DNA of 64,000 nt from Quillaja saponaria. Its lineage: Eukaryota; Streptophyta; Magnoliopsida; Fabales; Quillajaceae. The position numbers were made by a program, and so were the translations under genes. Under the pieces are notes generated by a model. That model was not told the DNA's origin and ran no database searches. It was given only the letters and a program-made list of their open reading frames with translations. Of the stretch, positions 1-12,900 are shown piece after piece (the first letter of the stretch is position 1; every line of letters begins with the position of its first letter). Where the stretch lies: contig CM055618.1 of the NCBI GenBank assembly GCA_029379385.1, forward strand, positions 11,852,134 to 11,916,133. Reading direction: 5' to 3'.

Positions 1-1721
1 ACCGAGCGAGCCTGCAAAAGATAATTCCGAGAGTCAACCGAAGGGAGACCAGAGACCAACATCAACAAACAATAAGAATGCTGGAAAACATGTCAAACAG
101 GGATCTCAAGCTTCTGATCTACCAAAAGATGAATACATACATGTTAGAGCTCGACGGGGCCAAGCAACAAATAGCCATAGCCTTGCAGAAAGAGTAAGTT
201 TTACAAAATAATTTCTGGAATAGATTGAGAAAAAAATCTTCTGAGGTGTTCTAGATTTAATTTATTTAAAATGCAGGTAAGGAGGGAAAAGATAAGTGAA
301 AGGATGAAATTTCTTCAGGACCTAGTACCTGGTTGCAGTAAGGTTGATTCAATAATTATGGTGTTCTCAAGAGAAATTTTGGGAGTATGACTTCCTTTAA
401 CATGAAACTTAATACTTTTTTACAGGTCACTGGCAAGGCAGTGATGCTAGATGAAATCATTAACTATGTACAATCACTTCAACGACAGGTTGAGGTATGA
501 GAAAGGAAGAATGTTTTCTCACCCCTTATTCTAAGCCAGTGGTTGTTAAAACATCTGCATCTAGTGTGACTGGCCTTTCATATATCTTGTGGCTCTGCAT
601 GCATAGCATCAATACTTGCAATTTCATTTGAAGTTTTCGTTGACATTACTTCATCCATGTCATTGTGCTACCTGTGTTTATCATAACACGGCTATATATT
701 GACTTCTAGGCATGATAGTTTACATGGCATTGGCAAAAAGTTCTTACTTTTTCAATGAAGATGATACAAAATGAGTTCTTATCAGCTTCAAATTGAAAGA
801 TTTTATTAGCCTCTGGATTCATTTATTGTTGCTTTGCATAAATTCTTGAAAAGTGTGCATTTGATATCCTAAAATTTGGCTCTTGTTTCCAGTTTTTGTC
901 AATGAAACTCGCAACAGTAAATCCTCGACTGGATTTTAATGTTGAAGGCCTTCTGGCTAAAGATGTAAGTAGTACCACATTCATTCTGATGAAATTAAGG
1001 ATTTTTTTGTGTACCTGTCTAACCTTACTAAATTCAAAACTCTATCAGATTCTTCAGCAACAGGCTGGTCTTCCATCTACACTAGGTTTTCATCCAGATA
1101 TGTCTTTGGCTTACCCACCCATGCATCCATCTCAGCCAGGACTTGTTCCATCAGGTCTTCAAGCTATAACAAACTCATCAGATATACTTCGGCGAACTAT
1201 TCATGCACAATTGGCACCCTTGACTGGAGGATTCAAGGAGCCCACTGATCAGGTGTTAATCCATTCCTACAGCTGTCTTTTCTTGCCACCTTGTTTCTTT
1301 GTTTTCCATACCAGAACATCCTAGTTGGTTTTTGCAGCATGTTACTATAGCAAATATATGGATATAAATGATTCACTAAAGCTCGTAGTAAGATTTTCCT
1401 TTGATGGTCATGTTTGAGTTACATCAGCATTTATTTGGAATCTTAAGAATTTCTTTCCAAGTTTCTATTATATAACTTTATTTCTAATTAGCCATTACAA
1501 TTTTGCAACAGCTACATGATGCATGGGAAGATGAACTAAACAATGTTGTCCAAATGAGTTTTCCAACAACTGATCCCATGAATAGCCAAGATGTAGATGG
1601 TACATACTTCCGTCCAAATAAACTCTCTATTGACATCTAAGCTGCATATCCTCAAGCTAACCGCAGTCTCCATGCATTTACAGGTTCTGCGTCAGCAGGT
1701 CATATGAAAGTTGAACTTTGA
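1..1721 (+). CDS. bHLH transcription factor, bHLH49/62/78-like, 5' partial
   Basis: Exons by splice signals and phase: 1-193, 277-342, 426-494, 893-964, 1049-1252, 1512-1599 and 1684-1721; 242 C-terminal residues are visible and the N-terminal half lies left of the window. The polar stretch before the domain leads into a basic region with SHSLAERVRREK, which carries the H-E-R residues at positions 5, 9 and 13 typical of G-box (CACGTG) binders. Helix 1 (KISERMKFLQDLVPGC), loop (SKVTGKAVML) and helix 2 (DEIINYVQSLQRQVEFLSMKL) follow, then the LDFNVEGLLAKD motif seen in this plant subfamily. It should act in the nucleus as a dimer. A PPR gene resembling At1g68930 follows on the same strand, as bHLH49 and that PPR do in Arabidopsis from memory, which favours a bHLH49 orthologue. 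The clade is sure; the exact member is inferred. Confidence 0.9.
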
Positions 1722-3386
1722 TTTATATTTTGGTCTTTATGCCACACTGATCTGTTAAGTGTCCAGTAAGATTGTACTATAATTCAAACCATGAGATGCT
1801 ATAGTGTGTTGTCCTGCTGCCAAGGCTTTGGAGGACAGTGACAACCAGAGCAGGGGATCACCTCTATGATAGAGGAAGCAAACCCTGCTGCAAATTGCTC
1901 CCATTTTCTATCTAGCATTATGTAAAAGTAGAATCCCTTTGTTGAAGAAAACAGGCTTTCTCTCTGAATGAGTTTGAGGATTAAAGAATGTATAGGTGGA
2001 ATCATAGGATATCATGAGTCAATTTAACAAAGAAGCAAATGCAGAGTTTGAAACTTGTTAGGTTGCTATTTTACCTGACAAGAAGATTCTGGTGTCTTTC
2101 CAGCAAAACCATGCTCAGTTCTGTTTATCCTGCAAATGAGTTCAATACTTAAAATGCTTTGTTGCAGTTTCTAGATTGACCCGAGAGGACATAATCAAGC
2201 ACTTCCTTTCAGCTTGACATGACTGGTGATTTGACATCAAGAATCAGTCTTAATTCTAAATCATTGTGGTCAGCTATTTTGAGTTTTCACAAAATTAAGT
2301 GATCATGTTTCCCTATGATTTAATAGATGAATTTGACGTAAGAAAAAAAAAAGACTTTTTTATTGAAAATCGAGTGAGTGATCAGTAGTATTTTAATATT
2401 TTTAAGATTTTAGTAAATATTAAAAAATTTATTTTAGTAAGAGTAGAATAGAGTAGTTTATCTCAAAAAATTGTCTCAAATTAATTTTTTTTTAATTAAC
2501 CCAAGATAACTATTAGTTATATTCTATAGTAGTTTAATAGAATAGCTAAAATTCTTTTTTATCTCAAATTTTCTTCCCAGACGTCCGAGATCAATGTTTA
2601 AGAATTGGATAGGTGATCGATTATTTGAAAATTTTATCAAGTTTGAGATTATTGGTTTAATTTGAATTGAACCTAGATGATATTATAAATATATTTAATT
2701 ATATTTTTTAAATATTATACATATTATATAAACAAAATTATTAATTATAAATACTAAATATATAACAACAAAATAAGAAAATCACACCACAGATAATCAA
2801 ATATAATATTTTTCTTTAATAAAACTACTGATTGATTAATTGTATATTACAACATTCAAATTTTAATTGATACATCTAATAAAGGTGTAACATCGATATA
2901 AAATATAAATATTTTACTAATCTTTAATACAAATAATAGTTAAAAATAATTCAGTTCAATTTAATTCGTCAGTTAATTTTATTTATTTGATCAATTTTAA
3001 CTGTCCAACTATCAAAATAATTCTTAGGTTCAACTCTATTCGATTTGTTACATAGACTAACAGTCCAATTATTTAGTGGTGACACATACAACTAAAGTGA
3101 CCTAATCTCAAATTTTAAGCATTCTTAATCTTTTAAACTATTGAACTTCTATGCAAATTATAGAGAGGAAAAGTACATTTTATCTTAAATGTATTGCTAA
3201 AAATTAAATATACTTATTGGAACGGAGTCGTTCAGGCACATTTTGCAGTGTGATGTGGTCCTATTCCTACTTCCTATCGTCTAGGCCAAAATCGCATTCG
3301 CATATTCGGGTCCCTCTGTTCTTATTTTCGCGGCTGGGCCAGTTATATCCTGAAGATTGTTTCCCGCCAGATATCAGTTCAAGAAA
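1722..3386. other. bHLH 3' UTR and AT-rich spacer before the PPR gene
   Basis: No gene seen. The first few hundred bases are probably the bHLH 3' UTR. From about 2340 the DNA is very AT-rich. A weak inverted similarity (TTGAACCTAG near 2667, TTAGGTTCAA near 3025) hints at an old MITE, but no clean terminal repeats or target duplication are visible. The PPR promoter should lie just before 3387. Confidence 0.5.
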
Positions 3387-5619
3387 ATGTCAGCATCTTC
3401 CAACTTCTACTGTGCCTTACTGAAACTTTGCTGCGAAGCCCGAAACCATACCCACGGTAAAGAAGCTTCATTGCCACATAATCAAAACCTTGAGACACCC
3501 AGAAACCTTTCTATTAAACAATCTCATAAACACTTATGGTAAACTTGGCAACATTAGCTATGCCCGCCATATGTTCGATCATTTGCCTGTTCCAAACCTC
3601 TTCTCTTGGAACACCATCCTATCAGCTTATTTGAAATCGGGTAATATAGCTGAGATGCATGTTATCTTTAATCGAATGCCGGTACGAGATGTTGTTTCGT
3701 GGAATTTGCTTATTTCAGGGTATGCTGGTAGTGGTTCAATTGTTGAGTCAGTGAAGGTTTATAATTTGATGTTGAAGGATGGAGCCATTAATTTGAGTCG
3801 GATTACATTCTCAACTATGGTTATACTTTCTTCAAACCAAGGGTGTGTTGATTTGGGTCGCCAGATTCATGGGCACATAATGAAATTTGGTTTTGTCTCC
3901 TATGTCTTTGTGGGCAGTCCTTTAGTGGACATGTACTCAAAAGCAGGCTTAATTTATGATGCAAAGCGGGTTTTTGATGAGATGCCTGAAAGGAATATAG
4001 TTATGTATAATACTATGATCACAGGGCTTCAGCGATGTGGTTTGATTGAAGATTCAAGGGAACTGTTTTGTGATATGCAGGAAAGGGATTCTGTTTCTTG
4101 GACAACAATGATTACAGGACTTACCCAAAATGGGATGAGCAAAGAAGCAATTGATATGTTCAGGGAAATGAGTTTGGAAGGATTACAGATGGATCAGTAC
4201 ACATTTGGAAGTGTATTAACTGCTTGTGGAGGTCTTCTGGCCTTAAAAGAAGGCAAGCAAGTTCATGCTTATATTTTTAGGACATATTATAAGGATAATA
4301 TATTTGTGGGGAGTGCTCTTGTTGACATGTATTGCAAGTGCAGAAGCATAAGATCAGCAGAAATAGTTTTCAAGAGGATGACCTGCAAGAATGTCGTGAC
4401 ATGGACAGCAATATTGGTGGGTTATGGACAGAATAGTTTCAGTGAAGAAGCTGTCAGGATCTTTTGCGATATGCAGAGATATGGAATTGAGCCAGATGAT
4501 TTTACCCTTGGGAGTGTTATCAGCTCATGTGCAAACCTTGCAAGCTTAGAAGAGGGTGCTCAATTTCATGGTAAAGCTCTAGTTTCTGGCGTGATTTCTT
4601 TTATTACTGTCTCCAATGCGCTTATTACATTGTATGGTAAATGCGGAAGCATTGAAGATTCCCATAGGCTGTTCAGTGAAATGAGCATCAGGGATGAAGT
4701 CTCTTGGACAGCAATGGTTTCTGGATATTCCCAGTTTGGTAAAGCAAATGAAACTATTGAGTTATTTGAAAAGATGTTAGCCCATGGTTTGAGACCTGAT
4801 GGAGTTACCTTCATTGGGGTTCTTTCAGCTTGCAGTAGAGCAGGATTGGTAGAAAAAGGACGCCACCTTTTCGATTCCATGATTAAAGAACACGGGATTA
4901 GGCCAATTCCAGATCACTACACCTGCATGATTGATCTTCTCAGTCGAGCTGGGAGGTTAGAAGAAGCACAAAGTTTTATAAATAAGATGCCAACGAGTCC
5001 TGATGCAATCGGTTGGGCGACCTTACTAAGCTCATGTAGATTCTACCGGAACATAGAAATTGGGAAGTGGGCTGCTGAGTCTCTTAAGGAGTTGGAGCCA
5101 CATAACCCTGCTAGCTACGTTTTACTCTCAAGCATTTATGCTGCTAACGGGAAATGGGAAGAGGTTGCCCAATTAAGGAAAGGAATGAGGGACAAAGGAT
5201 TGAGAAAGGATCCAGGATGTAGCTGGATTAAATATAAGAACAGGGTGCACATTTTCTCTGCTGATGACCAATCAAATCCATTTTCAGATCAGATATATTC
5301 CGAGCTTGAGGAATTAAATTACAAAATGCTACAGGAGGGTTACGTGCCTGATATGAGTTCAGTTCTGCATGATGTTGGAGAATCAGAGAAGATAAAGATG
5401 CTTAATCACCATAGTGAAAAACTTGCAATTGCCTTTGGGTTGATATTTATTCCTCCTAGACTTCCTATACGAGTAGTTAAAAATCTTAGGGTTTGTGGGG
5501 ATTGCCACAATGCCACAAAGTATATATCTAAGATCACCCAAAGGGAGATTCTTGTACGAGATGCTGCCCGGTTCCACTTGTTTAAAGATGGAACATGTTC
5601 ATGTGGAGATTTCTGGTGA
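3387..5619 (+). CDS. DYW-class pentatricopeptide repeat protein, At1g68930-like, with a +1 frameshift near the start
   Basis: Intronless, as usual for plant PPR genes. It has tandem PLS-type repeats (for example SWTTMITGLTQNG and WTAILVGYGQNS), then E/E+ and a C-terminal DYW domain with the zinc and deaminase signature: HxE in HHSEKLA, CxxCH in CGDCHNA, and a CSCGDFW end. Such proteins bind organelle RNA, and DYW members carry out C-to-U editing; mitochondrial targeting is expected from the Arabidopsis relative. The family start (MSASSNFYCALLKLCCEARN) is in the frame of 3387, while the rest, from KKLHCHIIK through RHPETF, is in the frame of 3490. The switch falls near 3453-3456, where CACG stands where CAG would keep the frame. 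Removing one base gives 743 residues, the length I recall for At1g68930. Without correction, translation would have to start at the Met at 3490 (709 aa). Confidence 0.93.
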
Positions 5620-7109
5620 TACGATGATCCTCATTGTCTTTGAAGCCAATGTAGAAGAGTTAAATTTAACAGATTCTGACTAAACCAAGGTAATGACGCG
5701 AAGAGATATATAAGCTCTCTTCTTCGAGTAGACATATAGGAATATTGTCTTCACATTTATTTAATCTTGCAGACATAAATTATTTTAGAACAACCTTATA
5801 ATGTTAAAAAAATATACAGTTCTTGATCTCCTGGATCCTGTGGTTCAGGATTGTTTCAACTCCCTAATGGGATTTCACATCAAGTGGAGACAATATGAAA
5901 TTATGAATACTTTTATGCAAGGCATTGCAAATTTCCCAGGCATTTGTTTATTCTGAAGCTGTTGAGGTTCAATTGGTTTAATCTGGAGAGAGCAACGCAT
6001 GCTTAAGATTGATTCATAATGTTATGCTTAAATCAGTTTCATTTGATTAAGGTACCTCTTCTCTTCCATCCTTCTATGTGGTTTTTCTCCTAAAACTTGA
6101 TGTCATATGGTGGAAGCTGAAGTAAATAAGAGATAATGATTATAAAATAATTTTCAACTGGTTGTCTATATCTTTTAAGAATCTACTGTTACAGCATAGT
6201 GCACATGCAAGTTAGCTATCACCATGCTCTGCATGGATACTGCTAAAAAGATTGAGTGCCTGTCCATTAAAATAAACAGATTGAAAAACGAACAGAATTG
6301 CTGACACGGGTCTTCTATTGAATCACCACAGATAATGGAAAGAAAGACCATTCCATGAGGTATTGCATCCTGCTCCACCCTCTACAATTTGAGCTGATAA
6401 ACAAGTTTCAAATCCATCCTGATCAAAATAGATGAAAATGCCCCAGTTTCTCTCACTTTTATCTTTTACTAATGTAGGTTGCAGCCTCTCTTAATTTAGA
6501 AGAGTTAGGTTGATTGGTTTAATTTTGATTTTCTTGTCATTTTTCTTCCTAGGATGTTTCCTTAGTAATTCAGTGTACAGTTCCAAGCTTACTTGAGAAT
6601 TATTTGAAAATTTGTGATGCTGGAAGTGGATGCTTTATATCAGGTCAATACTAATCTACTTCTGGTCTTTGAAGCTAGAGATTTCGGCAGAAACCTTAAA
6701 AAGTATTTTTAGAAATGCATTATGAGTAGGTTCATACAAGTAGAACAAATTCAAATGTATAGGACACTACTTAGTTGGACTTACTCAAGACAGCCTTTAC
6801 AGTCACTACTTATTGCTGACATAATATTTACTTGTGGCACAAGTGTGTTGATAATATGGATCAGCAAAATCTTCAATGTTAATGCAGATAATCATGTTGC
6901 CTGCAGAATAAGTGAGCTATGTACTTCACTTTAACAGATTGAGTCCTTGACTGAAAATGAAAAATTTAGATACAAACCAATTACTTCCAATACATGCTGC
7001 ACGGGCTAATACAAACCATATCTGTAACAAAAAGTACGCTAAAGTAGTTCCAGGATATGCTGAAATTACAATCAATTTTTTATTGGATCACATCTGAGAT
7101 AGAGTCATT
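5620..7109. other. Spacer between convergent PPR and PRXL2-like genes
   Basis: Holds the 3' UTRs of the PPR gene (+) and the PRXL2-like gene (-). Only short unconvincing reading frames; no repeat or RNA gene seen. Confidence 0.5.
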
Positions 7110-9009
7110 CTAATTCTTGCATGCTTTCATACTCCCTTGACCTTGCTGTTGGTTCTGCATCAGGTTGAAAAAATTGAGGATATAAATTTTAAACAGGGGA
7201 GAAAGAACAGTATGTCATTAGATAATTCCAAAGAGCTACCTGAAATTGAGTACAAATCTCAATAACTTCAGCTAGAGGAGCCCAGTCACCGAAGTTCCTC
7301 TCTATAAACTGGTAAGCGATTCCACTCCTTCTGCTTCCAACTATGAAGAGTCCACCCTTTATTTCACCTTCTCCTCTGAAGTTTTGTTCAATTCCCATTG
7401 ATTTTGCACGCTTGTAATTGGCAATTGCTCGTGGGTTGAAAACAAATCCAGATAGAAACTTTTCCTTGAGCAGTTTTCCCCCTCCAAGAGCCTTGAAGAA
7501 CTCCATATTCCGATCAAAAAGTACCACCCCTCCCCAATATCGGGGCCAGAAGTCCTTTACCTGCAATACCATTATTTTTATCACAAATAAAGAGGATTTG
7601 ACTGAAATGACTAGAAGTTGAATTTGATTAATACCTCCGTCTCTATGTGTTCATGAAGAACTGCAAATAGTTGAATACCTAGTGCATCAAATATGGGTTT
7701 TTTGGAGTAGAGCTGGTGCGCCTCAGCTCTGCACATGATGCACCTGTTTACAAGTCCAAGAGGCACAGATAGCATTACTTTACTTGCAAATTTAAGGATA
7801 GAAACCCACACTTGAAAGGTGAAAGTAGAGAGAACAAAAAATGATACGCCTATGTATTCATGGCTTCAAGTTTATCTTTTAGTTTATTTCATCATGTTTC
7901 ACCTGTTGAATTATGCATAGAGCAACTGATAAAAGAGCACTTGTCAGAATTCATAATGGCAATTGTATCAGACAATGAATGTTGAGGTAACTAGTATATG
8001 CAATACATGGCAATTTGAATTTAGAACATGAGTTTACCCTGGTCGCCTAATACACATGAGAACAGCAGGTTTATCTCGCCATAATTCTGAAGCCTTCATT
8101 GGAGGTGTCTTGGTTTTCACTAATCGTTCCATCCCAATCTTATACTCTGGAGTTAGTTTCTGAATAGTTACATTTTCAATAGCAGAAAATGGAGCAACTT
8201 TGTCAGTTATAGGAGGAGGTTGCACACAACCACATGCTCTAGTGTCAGCTGGCTCTGCAGCAATGATACCTTTAAAGATATATCCGTCTTTAAGCTTTAA
8301 ATCACTGAGGGATTGTTCAAGTGATTTTTCAATTCTACCAGTTCTTGCAAGAGATGTTGTCCTCTCCATATTTTTGGAGTTCACAGACACAAAGTTCTTG
8401 TAAATGCTGTTACTTCTGGAAGGCATGCTGGTTCTCTTCCCTACAAGAATTGTTTGTGAGGGTTGAGAAGATTCTACACAAGCACCAGTTCTATCCATGA
8501 AACGGGCAACGTGGCCTCTCTTCATAGCAAACTGAGATTTAAGATCGACAGTGCTTAAGTTAAGAAGGTCTGGCAGACTTCTCCCTAAGGCCTCTAGCTT
8601 ATCTCCATATTGCATCAATGCACGATCATGCAGGTATGACCTAATTTCAAGTGCATCCTACAGTAAAAAAAAGAAAAGCCTTAGAAGCAACTAAACTTGT
8701 TGATGTGTCTCATCCACGGGGTTGGTATTATGGTGATTTTAGCTAATAAACCGATAATATTGGGAAAGGGGATTCTTATTCAAACATAAATGGTAGCCAA
8801 ATATAACATTGGTTCTAGTTGAGGATGATGGAAAAAGATGATATGGAAAAACCAACCTTTTGTTGTTGTGTCATGTTTATTTCACTTGTATCCTCCGAAT
8901 TCATCATCTTCAGAGTTGGAACATCATCCCAACCTTCTTCTAACAGCTTAGGAAGCAGTCCCTTTAGAACTCCATTCCCAACAAAATCCTCCATCAAGAA
9001 AGAAGCCAT
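7110..9009 (-). CDS. SAM-like/PRXL2-type (AhpC-TSA_2) thioredoxin-fold protein
   Basis: Five exons: 9009-8857, 8657-8038, 7743-7635, 7560-7240 and 7154-7110; 415 residues. The N-terminus (SFLMEDFVGNGVLKGLLPKL, then GDKLEALGRSLPDLLNLSTV) looks like a sterile-alpha-motif-like region, followed by about 150 polar residues. The C-terminal half is a PRXL2/FAM213-type peroxiredoxin-like fold: WRDKPAVLMCIRRPGCIMCR carries a CxxC at the expected redox site, split over the exon 2/3 junction, followed by AEAHQLYSKKPIFDALGIQL, KDFWPRYWGGVVLFDR and GEGEIKGGLFIVG. The last exon (NQQQGQGSM...) was found by phase; without it the frame reads through intron sequence to a stop at 7189. A thiol redox role is inferred from the family; substrate and location are unknown to me. 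Confidence 0.88.
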
Positions 9010-9939
9010 CCTCTTGTGGGACGGGATGGTCTAAATGAATGTGACTCTTGTCCCGTGAACGAGTTTAAATATGCAGACATCCTTGTTATTACTTGGGCCC
9101 AAACAACCATGAAAGACAGAAATCCTTGCCTTCATTAAAATACTAGAGTTTGAAGAATATGCTCTCAATTATGGCCTTGCCTTCTTTATTTAATCACCAG
9201 GCAAATCCACAAAGTCACAAACCGGCCGACTACAGTTGTCTCCCTGCTTTGCTAAGGTTGTTTTTAATTGCCGGCCAAAACCCGCTCTAATAAAACATAG
9301 TTATGTCCTAGAAATGCCCTTGACAAGACAATGTTTGGAGCAGCTTAAACAAGTCCCTCAATGGCAGTCTCAAAGTCAAACTCGTTTTGTCTTCTCTAAA
9401 TTATCTGACATCAGCTTATTAGAATGTTACACGTTTCAAATGTAGAAATGGTTACACTACGGTCCTAGAATGTCTTAGGCTTATGAATGACAATTGGCAG
9501 TATACGAGGTAAGCAAAGGTTGGCTTAGCATATGTTATATTTGAGCCATATTATAGGCTCAACTTCAAAAAGTTTTGGTGGCTTTCCAATTTTTGTCTTC
9601 AAAAATTTCCCTTACATGAAGAGGCCTGTACACAGGCTCGAACTGCACAAACCTGAATTTCAAATTGAGAGTTTGAGACAACGTATTAAGCAATTGAGTT
9701 AAACAATTACACCGGATTAACATGATGGGTCCTGATCGGCAAACCTGTCTATGACTCTCAAGTAGGAAGACCTAAACATTCATGTTGTTCAACAACAAAA
9801 GAATGAAAACTGAAACAGTTAACAGAGTTTGGACAAAAAATGTTTACTATCTCATCACAGTGTAGAATGAAAAAGTTACAGAATTTCTGGGTAATACATA
9901 GCTACTACTTACATACAACTTACCAATTTTGAATCTTCT
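9010..9939. other. Spacer: PRXL2-like promoter and U-box gene 3' UTR
   Basis: Both neighbours are on the minus strand, so this carries the upstream region of one and the 3' end of the other. No supported gene. Confidence 0.5.
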
Positions 9940-12900
9940 TTACATGGTGTAGATTATAGAGGAGAACTTAGGCATCTTATTCAAACGTCTCAAAATTTTC
10001 TCAGCCATCTGTCTTGAGTTACCATCACCATGATGAAAAGCACTCACCAATGTTGCAGGCAGTAGCTTATCCTGAGAAATGTCAGAAACTGATTTTTCTC
10101 CACCTCTCATCAGGAATCTCTCAATCACCCAAAAACACTTCTGCTGCAGGCCCACTTCTCTGTGCTGATTTATCAAATTTAGAACATGCTGTATAGTATT
10201 ATTTTCAGTTAGCATGCTCACACTCTTTTCCACATCAACTTTTTCATCCAACAAAGTACAAATAGCAGACAATGCAGCTTCAACTACCTCAACATTCTCG
10301 TGGTCCAAACACCCTGACAACCTGGGCACTGCATCAGCATCTACTAAACAGAAAGTATTCTGTGAAGAACAAGCCCCTCTATGAATTGGGCAAGTTGAAT
10401 TTCTTCCCTTTGATGAATTAAAAGAAGGTAATTTGGGAAAATGGAACCACTTCTTAGATTTGCTTCTTCTCACTTCTGAAGGTTTTGACAGATTCACTGA
10501 TTCTGATGAGAGATTCTCCAACCCATTAGCTGCTAACCTCAGAACCTCGTCACTTGATGTTTTCACTAGCAATTCGGTGAATGTTTTTGTGAAGTTGAAG
10601 GTTCTTGCTAGAAGCAATATTTGAGGTTCATACAGTGTTCTTGTGAATCTGATTAGGATCCCCACTAGGCCTTCCAAGTAATTGTTTGCATACCTGCCGG
10701 ATCTTGTTCCACTCCTTTGGATTTTACTGATTGCTTGCAGGATTTCAGGGACTATATTCTTGTTAAGAAGAGCCAAGTTGAGTGTAGTGTTTTGGTGAGG
10801 GAGTTTAGCTAAGAAATTTGCTGAAACTGCCTGCCTTTCTGTGATCTGGGTTATTCCAGCTGGCCTGAGAATTAGGTTCTCAGGTTGGCCACTACTTTTG
10901 CAGAGCATATCTGACAGTGTGTGGCCAATATATGATGAAAGTGTAATAAGTAGCTTGACTGTTGCAATGATAAGTTCTTCATGTGGGCTATCGATAAGTT
11001 CCAGCAAGAAGTAGCATGATTCTGTATGTTTGAGAGCTGAGACAAGGGCTGTAATTGATTTAGGGATCTTAGCTAGGCATAATAGAATCCTAATTAGGCC
11101 AATATTGAGTTCATCTGGAGAAGAGTTTTTGAGCATGCAGATGATGTTGTACACAACGTAATCTGAAGTCATGGTGTGGCCTTGGACATTTACTTGGATA
11201 TTATTGATTGGAAGCCCAGATTCAAATATATTTGCAAGTATTGCTGCGGCTTCTGCTTTAGAGTTCATTGGCTCATTGTAGATTTGCCTGGTGAACATCT
11301 CGCCAACCATGATTTGTACAATTCCAGCTTCTACAAGTATTTTGCTATTAGGTTGATAGGATGAGATTTGAACTAGAGCCTTAAATGCTGAACTTCTGCT
11401 CAATGTGTTTCCGCTATGCACCATTTCAATGAGAGCAGCAGAAGCCCTCTGAGCCACATAGGTTTTGCTGCCATGCCCAAGAACAATTTCCCCAAGGTAG
11501 CTTGCCATTTCCATCTTCATCTCATCACAACCTGCAAATTTACTTAATTTTTAATCAACATAGTTTTGGTTAAAGAGAGCACAATTTGTCCTATTCGTAC
11601 TTTTATGATCTAGCCATTGTTAGAATTGCCGAAAAGAGTTTTAATCACTGCTAACAAATAGAAAGTCTTTGCTTATATATGTTTTTGGCCGACATGTGCT
11701 GCTTTGTTTGGACATTTTCTTATTCAATCATTTGGATGAGGATGAGGATGAGGATGAGGAATAGGGAGACTGAATGAAAGTGATTGTGGTAGGAGACTGA
11801 TGTTTTAGAAGCTACCTTCAATAAGATGATTTAGTAGTGGTTCCAAGAGTCCATTTTCTGCCATGCACTTGATGTTATAGGGAGACCTCTCTAAGTTCTT
11901 TAAGATTTTGTCTGCTTTCTCTGCAGCAAAGGCATCACTGGACCGTTTATATTTTGTTGTGATCAGCATCAGAATTCCTCCAGTAACTGACCCTATCCTC
12001 TCACACAAATATTGTGATCTTGAAAGCTGAAGCAATAATGTCAATGCTGAATGCTTTAATGGCTGGTGACTAGATGACAGCATCTTGATTATTGTTGAAA
12101 CATCAATTATTTTAGCAATCATTTCCTGCACAAGAAACCAATCATAGATACCATATCTAAGAAATAGTTTTTGTAGATTTCAGTACTTTGTTTATAAATA
12201 TTTCTTATACTCTCACATGAAAAGGAAAAATCTGAAACTTTTAGAAGTCTGAACTCTGAACTCTGAACTACCAGATAATGACTGAAGTTATGATGTGTGC
12301 AAGATAGACATTTCTGCAGTGATTGCTCAGTCATTGCTAAGGTTTTGATGAGATAATTTGAGTGTGAAATCAGGTGGGATGGTGCAAGAAAGCTTCCAAG
12401 AACAAATTAGATAGCACAATTATATGATGTTTTTAATTTTCTTCAAGCTGACTTTCTTGTTATCAAAGTCATGAAATAAGAAACTACCTAAGCTACATAC
12501 TAAGTTCCTAAGATCTCACTCTTTTGTCTTATGAAAGCAATGAGGTATAACTTTTAAACTAGAAAAAGTTAAAGCTAAAACCTTGAGGTCATTATCATCT
12601 TCTGCCAGTTGTTGTAATAGCTCCAGTGTTGCACACATAACATTTTTGTCATTGTATTCCAGAAACTTAATGAGCAAAGGCAACATTCCAATAATGCTAC
12701 CTTGTGACTTGGTATATTGATTCCTCTGGGAAACACTCAGCAAATCTTTAATTGCCTCAAGTACCATACTATCTGAACTAGCTAAAGACAAGGCTGCCCG
12801 GGCTACTTTGATCCTTGATGCTTCATTTCTTTCCTTCCACTCTGCTATGGTAGATTTCAGAGCTATGTTAGTTTTGAAAACTCTATTTGGTAGCTTCTCC

